DNA of 64,000 nucleotides from Tetradesmus obliquus (Eukaryota > Chlorophyta > Chlorophyceae > Sphaeropleales > Scenedesmaceae). Made by a program: the position numbers and the translations under genes. The notes beneath the pieces were generated by a model. The model was given only the letters and a program-made list of their open reading frames with translations. It was not told the origin of the DNA and did no database searches. Position 1 is the stretch's first letter. Each line of letters begins with the position of its first letter. Location of the stretch: contig CP126191.1 in the NCBI GenBank assembly GCA_030272155.1, positions 6,532,501 through 6,596,500 on the forward strand, read 5' to 3'. Below are positions 55,921-64,000 of the stretch, piece by piece.

Positions 55921-58844
55921 ACAACAATGCAGGTGTACTGCGAGGTTGCCAAGGATGGCCGTGCTTGTTCGAGCTTCAGCAGCGTCATCTCATGCCTGGA
56001 CCCTCGCACTGCAGCAGAGATTAGCCACAGCACACACAACGTCAGCACCAGCGAGCAGTTGGCTGGTGATGCAGCAGCCACCACCAGCTGTGAGCGCTAC
56101 CTGCACAGCAAGCACGGCGTGCAGCTGCAGCTGCCGCGCTGCCCCTGCATAGTGGTGGAGCTCAGGGCGGACGCAGAGCAGCAAACCAACAGCAGAGGCG
56201 AAGATTTGGAGCAGCACAGCAGGCTTGCAGCACAGGAGCTGTACCGGCATTATCCACTGGAGTTCTGCTGGTGGGTGTTGGGCCAGAACAGCAGCTGGCT
56301 TGCAATCACATGTGGCTTGGATCCAAGCAATCACATGTGGCTTGCAATCACATGTGGCTTGCAATCACATGTGGCTTGCAATCACATGTGGCTTGGATCC
56401 AAGCAATCCGGATTGCCTGCTGTGAATGTGTCACTATGCATCACAGCCACTGCGGCACGCTGCTGATCAAAGGGCCATGGCATCGCATGCTTACTTGCGC
56501 AATTGCAATCAATGGCTTTCAATATCAGCCTCAGCATTGACTGGCAAACAGCTTCTCCTTGCATGGTGATGAACGGATGGGTGGCTGCTGCTGCTGCTGC
56601 TGTTGCAGGCTGGAGCAGAAGTCAGCCAAGCACCAGTCAGTGCTCAAGCGCCGCCATCCACACCACACCTGGCCGCCTATCCCTGTCACGCCAAATGCAA
56701 CGGGCCCCACTGCACGCACGCCATCCTGGATTGCAGACGCAATGATCAAGGGGCAGATGGGTGAAGACATCCCAGCGCAGCCAGCGCCAGCAGGAGCAGC
56801 AGTGCCTCGGCAAACCGTCGAAGGCGGCATCCAGCGCCTCATCGATGCACTGCTGCCACCTGAAGCTGAGCGTCGGCGCATGAAGCGCGTGGTTGAGGCT
56901 GTGAGCAACGCCATTGCCAGCGCTGAGCAGTCTGGCGCATGGACGGTGGCGCGGGCCAAGCCTGTGGGCAGCTTCAAGAAGCGCACCAACCTGGCCGGCA
57001 CGTGAGCGAGGCCTGCTCTGCAATGGAGCTGCTGCACAGATGGCAGCGTTGCGCGTTCATGGCAGCAGCATTTCAGACCATACAGCTGTCCTCGTGGACT
57101 GCAGCTCCCCGGCATGCTGTGTTGATGTGGCAGAACACCGCTGCATGGACACGGCGCTGTGCAAGCATGCTGTCTACTGCAATGTGTACATTGACACCCA
57201 AGGGCGCAGAGTCCTGAATGCATGCTAAACACGGGTTTGGCACCTTTGTGTTGTTGCTGCTTGTGTCCTGCTGCTGCAGGAGTGACCTTGACATCATCAT
57301 CCTGCTCAGGTGCCACAACCCCAAGCAGCAGCACTTTGACAAGTGCCGCAAGCAGCTGCTGGGCCAGGTGAAGCAGCAGCTCTGCACAGAACTCGGCCCC
57401 ATCACGCCGCTGCCTGCAGAGAGCACTGCAGAGGACAAGGATCAGCTGCTGATAGCGCTGGCTGCTGGGGGCTGGGAGCCGCTGGGATGCGTGCCTCACT
57501 ACTTCCTGTCGCTGAGGCACCGCGTGCTGTGCATGCAGCTGGACATACAGGTGCGGCCAGTGACGCCAACGTCTGCACTGGCACATACTCAAAATGCATC
57601 CATCACGCACAGTACACATAGCAGTTGTTACAGTTGTGTCTCGAGTTGTCAGTAGGTGACACAAATGAAATTGGCTCCGCGCGCTTGGCAGACTGTTGAT
57701 TGATCACCTGTGCATGTGGCTTGTCTCTCTGCTTGCTCTTGTTATGACAGCATGCCAGACAACAAGCATTTTGCGCCATTGCATGTGCTGCATGCAGGTT
57801 GCGCACTACCGCGGTGAGACACTGGACCAGCAGTGGCAGAATGTGATGCAGAAGCTACAGGACTCGGCAGCTGCAGTAGCAGACTCGGGGCAGCTGCCTG
57901 TGGTTATGCCAGTCAGGCAGCGCACCACAGACCTCAGCGAGCTGTCAGTGCTAGTGGTGCGGCGCACAAAAGAGCTGTATGAGAAGCTGTATGCAGAGCG
58001 GCACCAAGCACTGACAGCAGACGTGACCACAGAGCAGCACAAGAAGCAGCACGCCAAGCACAGCGGACATGGGCGGCTGGCCACTGATGTGATCAGGCTG
58101 TGCAAGGCCTTTGCAAAGTTTGGCCTGCCAGTGGCGTTGAGAGAAGCAGCAGCACGCCGGGCAGAAGCAGCGGCAGCAACAGCAGCGGCCTGCGGAGCCG
58201 GGGCTCTGAAGGTTGCAACGGCTGGCTGCAGTTTAAGTGGTGAGTCGGCAGAGTGCAGCGCAGGCGGTACGGCAGCAGCGCCCTTCAAGGGCCCTCCCGC
58301 CTTCATCTGGGAGATCCTGGTGCTGTTTGTGCTGCAGCAGGATGCAGCGGCTGGTGCCTTTTCCTTCGACCAGCGGCAGCCGCTCAAGCTGTTCATGGCA
58401 GTGCTGTCAGCAGCCTCGCTGCTGTTGCGCACTGGCGAGGCAGAGGAGGCGCTGAAGCGTGCAGTGGTGCTTGACATGAGCCGAGTCTACCCCGGCGGGT
58501 ACACTATGGAGGAGACAATGCAGTTCAGGGACGCCTGGGGCAGCGAGCAGCTGAACACCCCATACATAATCAACCCAGTGGACCCCACGTTCAACTGCAC
58601 AGAATGGCAGGCTTTCAGGGAGTGGGACATCGCGGCTGAAGCTGCAAAGAAGCTGCATGCGCAGCTGGCGGATGCGCTTGCGGGTGGCAGCGCTCTTGCT
58701 GCTGCTGCTGCTGCTGCTGCTGGCCAGGGTGGAGATGGGTGTGACGAATGTGCTGATGACGGTGACATGTGGAAGCGTCTGCTCAGGATCAGCACGCTAG
58801 GCGCAGTGTGGGATGCGTGCTGCCCTGCACGGCAACACGCTTGA
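54638..58844 (+). CDS. PAZ-domain plus OAS-like nucleotidyltransferase protein
   Basis: Five exons (54638-55645, 55933-56270, 56609-57001, 57280-57550, 57798-58844) give 1018 residues. Residues 1-278 are Gln/Ser/Ala-rich. Residues about 280-449 fit a PAZ domain: WAVDYVGELL, LNEQLQSIRVYCEVAKDG, RYLHSKHGVQLQLPRCPCIV and YPLEFCW correspond to the Argonaute PAZ order ending in YF..R...L.YP.LPC and LPLEVC. A helical link then leads to a nucleotidyltransferase core: GSFKKRTNLAG at 569-579, SDLDIIILL with Asp582 and Asp584, and LDIQ with Asp668. The C-terminal half has DVIRLCKAF, PPAFIWEILVLFVLQQ (from 836) and IINPVDPTFN (928-936), as in the OAS1 C-terminal domain. OAS enzymes make 2'-5' oligoadenylates when bound to dsRNA. 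The activating ligand and product here are unknown. The PAZ-to-transferase join rests on one intron. Confidence 0.8.
56299..56408 (+). repeat. 17-base tandem repeat in the intron joining PAZ and transferase exons
   Basis: CTTGCAATCACATGTGG occurs four times exactly (56299-56315 and 56341-56391). A variant block carrying the palindrome CTTGGATCCAAG appears at 56316-56327 and again at 56392-56403. The array starts 28 bases after the splice donor. Confidence 0.95.
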
Positions 58845-59503
58845 GCTGCATCCCAACGGCTGCGCCTGCTCAGGAGTGTAATGTGTCAGCACTGGTGGTT
58901 TTCAGCGGCTGCGCTTGTGCAAGTTGTGTCTGTGCTGGTTTGCCTGGAAGCTGTTTCACAGATCTGTCGAGCTGGCGCGAAGCTTTTCTATGGCTGGCAG
59001 CCGGTGCTGTTGGCTGCTGCATCAACAGCAGATGCGTATGGTACCGCGCAAAATGGTAAGGCATCACCCATGGTAGGGGGTTTGTCACAACATACAGTGA
59101 CGTGAGTCTCGGCTCACGCACCCTCTTCCTGAATAGACGCACGCCAGAGCAAGCCGGGGTCCCCGGCCCCCGGGGATGCTGTAGAACTTGTAGCTTGTAA
59201 CTCACCGTCATGGGTCTGATGACAGGGAGAGGGGACACCAATGCTATCATAGGATAACGCGCGTGTTGTTTCTGCCAGGGGTGAAAGTCAGCCACTGCAG
59301 CTGGCAGAACCCGAGTAGGGTCCTGGAGTCAGCACGTGTCTCTGGCAAGTGCGACCGTGTAATTGTCCGTGCGCCATCAATAACAGCGAATAAAACCGTT
59401 TTGTTGCAAGAACGACATGCACCGTTCACTCTTGTTGCGAAAGCAAGGTCCGTACGCAGCAGTTCCGCTATCAGTTCAGCCGGGCTTGGCAGGCAGAGTC
59501 CGC
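58845..59503. other. intergenic between the PAZ/OAS-like gene and MDP1
   Basis: TGTAA at 58877 is close to the stop codon. An ATGCGTATGGTACCGCGC stretch near 59034 was considered as an MDP1 first exon and put aside in favour of 59504. No other gene was seen. Confidence 0.4.
58877..58881 (+). terminator. poly(A) signal TGTAA
   Basis: TGTAA 32 bases after the stop codon of the PAZ/OAS-like gene, on the coding strand. Confidence 0.5.
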
Positions 59504-61451
59504 ATGGGGCCTCCTGCAGCGCTGCATAAGGTGACAACGACAGTGACTCGATTAAATCTACATTTATGGTCGTCATCGCGAACCGCCCTGTGAACTGTCA
59601 GCTTCCGATCATTTTGCTGCTGCTGCTGTTGCTGCTGGTACCAGCCTACCCCATGCCTGTACCTGCTATTGCGGTGACAAAAAACCAAGGATAGATGCTA
59701 CTGGTTCTACGCTGCTACTATTGTCCTTAACAGCAAGAGGCACTGCACTGCTGCACACCCATTGCACACACTCACTGCACACAACCTGCTGCGTGCTTTC
59801 TGTGTTACATCCTGCCTGCATAGGCCAGGCAGCTGCTTGACAGCTACAGCAGCCTGCCAAAAGTGCTGGTCCTGGATCTGGACTACACAGTGTGGCCGTA
59901 CTGGTGCGCAACAAGTGTCCATCTACAGTTGCGCTGCAAGCGGCCCCAGCATGCCATGCAGATGTCTTGTGTTTCCTTGTCTCCTGGTGTCTGCGTGCTA
60001 CAGCTTGCCCTGTTATGCCGCTATGGGACGCTGATGACTATGACCAGTCAGTGAAACTTTGCATTCAGCTGAAACTCAAAAGTATGTGTTGTGCAGGTGT
60101 GAGATGTACTCTCCAAGCGACAAGCCGCCTGGGCTGTACCCAGAAGCAGGCGCCATCATAGACGCATGCAGGTCAGCTGGCAGGCTCCAAGTGACATAAC
60201 GAACACCATCACCAAACAGAGGTCTGCTAGCATTCTGTTGCAGCTACAGCCACTAGCACAACGCCAGGCTGGCATTAGTCTTGCACCATATCGGTGTGCA
60301 GTTCCTGACAGACGTAGCCGTGCATGTTTTGGTTGAGATGGTGACTACGCCTGAGGTACAAAACCGCCACAGCAAGCTGGCTTGCTGCTGCCATCCTCTG
60401 GTGCAGGGAGAGGCAGATGCTTGTTGCTGCGGCATCCAGAACTCCCACACCAGAGGTAGCTAGGTGAGTGCGCAGCCCTCCCTGGCCAGCACTAGCAGCA
60501 CTGTGAAGCCCGGCATCACAAGCGGGGGTCTCCTGGTCCAGCATTGCTTGCAGGTGCGTTGTTGTGCATTTATGTTACAAATACGTCTTTTCACAAGCTG
60601 CACATGCGCACTCAGCAAGCCTGGCAGGCTCCCCCGGCAGCCGTGCGTCGCCAGGGCCAGCACTATATACTGCCATGCTAGCTCCGTTGCTGCCCTCACC
60701 TGCTCCCTGCCGTTCTGCTGCAGAGCCTTCATGCAAAAGCTAGGTGAGCCTGCTGGGTGGAGCTGTACTTGTGCCGGTGAAGCACGCGGTCTGTGGGTCA
60801 CCAGTTTACTCAGCTGCAGATTCAAGCAAGAACAGCCTTTGTGTTTGCTGTGTGCAAGGCACCACAGTAGAGCCTGTGTCTGCCTCCCTTACAATCCCTG
60901 CAGCAGCTGAGATGATGCTCAAGGGGGGAGATTCCCACCAAAGCCACGCATGTTGCCCATCTGCGGCACAAGTTGCACTGCTGCTACTGTTGTTGCTGCT
61001 GCTGCAGGGCTGGATGCCAGGTTTGACAACATCCAGCTCATCCCCGCAGCCAACGGCTACGACTCACACTCTGCGCAGAAGGACACCTGCCACCTGCCCA
61101 TCATACGCCAGGCCACAGGCTGCGAGTACAGCAGCATGCTCTTCTTCGACGACGAGAGAGGCAATGTAACAAAGGTACATGCCTCAGGTCTCGCATCAGT
61201 TCAAGCTGGACCAGAGCAGCTTAGCTGAACAATGATGTGATGCGGACAGCTGCGTTGCACAGTAGGCACATGAGTGTTTGCTGCTCCCTGTGGCAATTTG
61301 CTCTGTACTGCCTCACACAAATGCTGTGTGCCCGCAGGTGTCGCGGCTAGGTGTGTGCAGCGTGCTGGTGCCTACCAGTGTAGGCCTGTGCCTGAAGACC
61401 TTCAAGGAGGGCCTGGACAAGTTTGCAGCACAGCAGCAGCAGGCATTGTGA
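59504..61451 (+). CDS. MDP1: magnesium-dependent phosphatase 1 (HAD superfamily)
   Basis: Seven short exons (59504-59530, 59824-59903, 60097-60171, 60407-60463, 60724-60743, 61008-61174, 61338-61451) give 179 residues, the family size. LPKVLVLDLDYTVWPYW holds the nucleophile Asp27 and the acid/base Asp29. CEMYSPSDKPPGLYPEA, AAASRTPTPEVARAFM with the motif II Ser, and SSMLFFDDERGN with the metal Asp pair complete the HAD core, followed by VSRLGVCSVLV. MDP-1 enzymes dephosphorylate small or protein substrates; glycation-repair roles have been proposed. Exon 5 is only 20 bases, yet it is needed to keep the frame and encodes the conserved AFMQKL. The first exon (MGPPAALHK) is inferred from phase and fit. 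Confidence 0.88.
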
Positions 61452-61856
61452 TGCAGTTTGCCGCAAGGCGTGCCCGTGCGTGGCTCCCACAGGCAACTTG
61501 CCAAGTGGCTGGGTTCGGGAAGGGCGCTAGCGCTGCTGTACAGGCTGGTGATGTGCATGGTGCCTGCCGCAGCCTGCTTGCGATGTTGGACAGTTGGCGC
61601 TGAAAGACGTGCCACTTGCATCAGCAGCCCTGAACAGCATGCTTTTAAACGTATAATTGCTCAAGTACTCTGGCCGTGCTGAGGCATACTGCATTATGTT
61701 GCTGTTTCATTCTGTGCTGGAGAAATCCGTACTTGTTACTTGCACATGGACCCTAACAGTCTTGCATAATGCTTTTGTTATCAGCTGAATGCTGCTTCAG
61801 TTGTAGTGCTTCGAGCCGCTCGCCTGCGGCAGGTCTGATGCTGAACTGCAAGTACA

Positions 61857-61861
61857 TGTAA
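61857..61861 (+). terminator. poly(A) signal TGTAA
   Basis: TGTAA 406 bases after the MDP1 stop codon. Confidence 0.4.
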
Positions 61862-61947
61862 CAGTACCTGGACACCGTGAACTTCACGGCGTGAAGAAGC
61901 AAGCTGTGCACCTCATAACGGTTGACCAATGCATCGTGCCTTGTGTG

Positions 61948-61952
61948 TTACA
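61948..61952 (-). terminator. poly(A) signal TGTAA (reverse strand)
   Basis: TTACA on the plus strand, 251 bases beyond the stop codon of the PUB-domain gene. Confidence 0.4.
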
Positions 61953-62202
61953 GCCCCAAGCAAGAAGTCCAGACACCCAGAACCAGGCAAACCACAACCA
62001 GGCAGGCCCCGCCAACATGTTCAACATGCTGTACAGCATTGATGGGGATGCAGCAGCTGCAGCAGAGGCTGCAATCCAAGCCGGCTGGCACTCTGCCAGC
62101 AGCACATCCCTCTGCCTACTGCACCACACAGTGGCACACGGCCACGATGTCTGCCGGCAACTGGCAGCACCACAACCAAGCCTAGCTGCCTGGGCTGGCT
62201 GG

Positions 62203-63775
62203 TCACAGCATGCCAAAAAAGGGGTTTGAGAGTGCGTTGTTGATTTCGCCACCTGCTGAATTCAGAATCTCCATGTTGATCTTGTCGCGTGGCAGCACCA
62301 GCACACCATCAGCCTCCTGCGGCAGCAGCAGCAGCAGCAGCAGCAGCAGATCATTAATGCAACTGAACAGAACACAATTGCACAACCGGTCGTGACAGTG
62401 CTGCTTGGTGATGCCAGGTGCACAACTGCAACTTCATGGACCACCCTTGCACCCAACAGAGACACCGATCCCCCAGGCCGCTTAGTACGTACCGTACCGC
62501 TGCCTGGCTCGCTGACAACCACTTGCTTGTTTACAATTGGCTGGTGCTGCCAGAGAGTTTGCATGCACACAGTGTCACGCGCACCTCAAAGCCCACGAGT
62601 TTCAGGAAGTCCACTGACCCAGGCACGGATGCCACACGCGCCTGGAATGCTGCATTGCCCAGGTTGATGCACCTGCGCGCGGCCGAAAGCAGCGGGACAA
62701 CACCTCCTCACAATGCACACAGGATACAACACTACCCATCATCAGTTGATCTGCCGTGTTCAGGCAAGTGCGGTGGGACTTCCAAGATGCAACAAGACCT
62801 TTTATCTCTGCAAAGTCAAAGACATCCCCGATGCTGCACATCCGCACCCACAGCTCCTGCCGCTGCAGCCTTCCCCACCTGAACTTCTCCTCATCGGGTG
62901 CACGTGCGACGTTGCCGATGTACTTGAGCATCGTGCCTGCTGCCGTCTTGAAGGGCTCCTCCCCCCCTGCCTTCTTCATGGACACCAGCTGCCCGCGCAG
63001 CTTCTCGATCACTGCGGCACGCAGCAGCGCATCATTGCCAGCGGGACAATCACCAGCAAGCATGCAGTGACGCTCTGGATTACGACGTCAGAGCAGCCCG
63101 TAAGGCCGCAACCAAGCAGTATGTTTGCTTTGTGCACAGTGCAAGCGTTAGATCTGTCCCCGCTGCTGCCACTCTTCCCAGCCAGCCAGCCGCAAGGCCC
63201 GCCCCTGCTCACCGCTGATGGGCTTCACGTACACGTAGTGCTTGGCCGCCTCCTCCTCCGCCTTCTTGCGTGCCTTCTCAGCCTCGCGCGCCTTTTCTTC
63301 CTCAGTGAGCTCCTCGGGCAGGCCCAGCTTCTTGCGGCGCTCACGCCGGTCCTGCTCCAGCTTGGCGCGCAGCGCCTCGCTGCGGCAGATGAAGGTGGCA
63401 TGCAACAGAAGTTCGAAAGGAGCAAGGGGAGCAAGGCGCGCAAGGGAGTTGTTGGTGTACAGGGGCATGATGCGGTTGTGACCGTCAGCAAAGGACACCC
63501 ATTGTCGCTGCAGCAATCTCATCATATACTGCCGCGTCGTTCTGTGGCCCCAAGCAAACCCCATCCATTAGCTGCACACTGCACGCCATCAGCAGCTTGT
63601 CTGACCCTCCGTCTTCCACCACCACACTCTGACTATAGCTGCTACAGCAGCGGCGACCGCACCGTGCGCGCGCCTCCTCGGCCTTCTCTCGCTTGCGCTC
63701 CTCTATCATGCGCCGCATCGCGCCCTCCTCCTCCTTGCGCTTGGCCTCCTGCAGCTCCTTGCCATGGCGGATGCG
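62203..63775 (-). CDS. PUB-domain protein of the UBA/UBX ubiquitin-adaptor type, 5' end missing
   Basis: Five 3' exons are visible (63663-63775, 63213-63379, 62879-63011, 62585-62672, 62203-62316), coding for 204 residues; the N-terminus lies beyond the window. The first part is a charged coiled coil: RIRHGKELQEAKRKEEEG, then RRERRKKLGLPEELTEEEKA and HYVYVKPIS. A PUB/PUG domain follows: FKTAAGTMLKYIGNVARAPD, EEKFRCINLGNAAFQARV and GSVDFLKLVGFE. The end is NNALSNPFFGML. Plant homologues combine an N-terminal UBA domain with this coiled coil and PUB domain. PUB domains dock on the C-terminal tail of p97/CDC48, so a ubiquitin-proteasome adaptor role is likely. All splice phases agree. Confidence 0.85.
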
Positions 63776-64000
63776 CTGCGTGGCAGGAACATGGGCAGGC
63801 AGCGGCGTGTTGCATCCAACAAACAGCGTAAACATGCTACACGTGCAAAACGTGCAGTGCCGTGCACGCTTTGCACTTGTATTCCGGCTCTAACCAACCA
63901 GGCACACCTTGTCTCAAACAGCGCATAACCCAGCAGCTGCAGTACAACAGTTGCTGGTCGACCTGCACTTGCACCACCAGCTCAACCTTCCCCCGACACC
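63776..64000. other. right edge: intron upstream of the PUB-domain exons
   Basis: By splice phase this is the intron before the exon at 63775. A minus-strand segment ending LLGYALFETR at about 63888-63916 has a donor-like end, but its phase does not match the next exon, so it was not added to the model. Confidence 0.35.

Larger units (their letters stand above)
61452..62202. other. convergent 3' region between MDP1 and the PUB-domain gene
   Basis: The two genes point at each other. Their best TGTAA signals lie 91 bases apart at 61857 (plus) and 61948 (minus). No gene was seen. Confidence 0.5.

Noticed and set aside
56559..57001. Separate gene starting with the ATG at 56559
   Set aside because: The CTG run and TTGCAG before 56609 form a typical splice acceptor of this genome, and splicing from 56270 is in phase; a separate start remains testable.
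56531..57664. Minus-strand ORF of 377 codons
   Set aside because: It is antisense to two exons and an intron of the PAZ/OAS-like gene, whose plus-strand motifs are unmistakable.
56609..58844. Assignment of the transferase as a poly(A) polymerase or TRF4-type enzyme
   Set aside because: The GS and DxD motifs are shared, but the C-terminal PPAFIWEIL and INPVDPT blocks fit OAS1 rather than the PAP central domain.
59034..59058. MDP1 first exon beginning at the ATG near 59034
   Set aside because: It is short and basic with a usable GTAAGG donor, but the later exon MGPPAALHK at 59504-59530 is nearer and resembles plant MDP1 starts better.

Overview
The window is nuclear DNA of a green alga (Chlorophyta, probably Chlamydomonadales or Sphaeropleales; an inference). 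The signs are many short GTGAG...(CTG)nCAG introns, CAG/CTG runs in introns and as Gln/Ser/Ala tracts in proteins, TGTAA-type poly(A) signals, and plant-type genes such as PLATZ, an AHP-like HPt protein, an ATXR2-like SET protein and E2F. All gene models were built by hand: splice sites were chosen so that reading phase and family motifs are kept. Every exon chain listed closes in frame, but none was tested against transcripts.

Layout. 0-7.6 kb, plus strand: DnaJ/DUF3752 (GPALPP-type) protein, cysteinyl-tRNA synthetase, HPt phosphotransfer protein. 7.6-14.4 kb: gene-poor, repeat-bearing DNA. 14.4-22.6 kb, mainly minus strand: PLATZ zinc protein, a small basic ORF divergent from it, and an eight-exon PP2C phosphatase with a predicted myristoylation start. 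23.1-43.6 kb, plus strand: KDEL receptor ERD2, a small predicted organelle-targeted helical protein, cohesin regulator PDS5 (20 exons), ATXR2-like SET/MYND methyltransferase. 43.6-47.0 kb: gene-poor, with an old tandem duplication. 47.0-52.6 kb, minus strand: E2F and a family-2 glycosyltransferase. 53.2-61.5 kb, plus strand: mitochondrial ribosomal protein bL20m, a PAZ plus OAS-like nucleotidyltransferase protein, and MDP-1-type HAD phosphatase. 62.2-64 kb, minus strand: a PUB-domain protein cut by the window edge.

Most genes are unrelated housekeeping or regulatory genes, as is usual for a eukaryotic chromosome; there is no operon-like system. The standout is the gene at 54638-58844. Its spliced product joins a PAZ domain (the small-RNA 3'-end binding fold of Argonaute and Dicer) to a nucleotidyltransferase with the GS...DxD...D active site and the C-terminal motifs of 2'-5'-oligoadenylate synthetases. 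I know of no described protein with this architecture. It could link small-RNA binding to nucleotide second-messenger synthesis or to RNA 3'-end modification.
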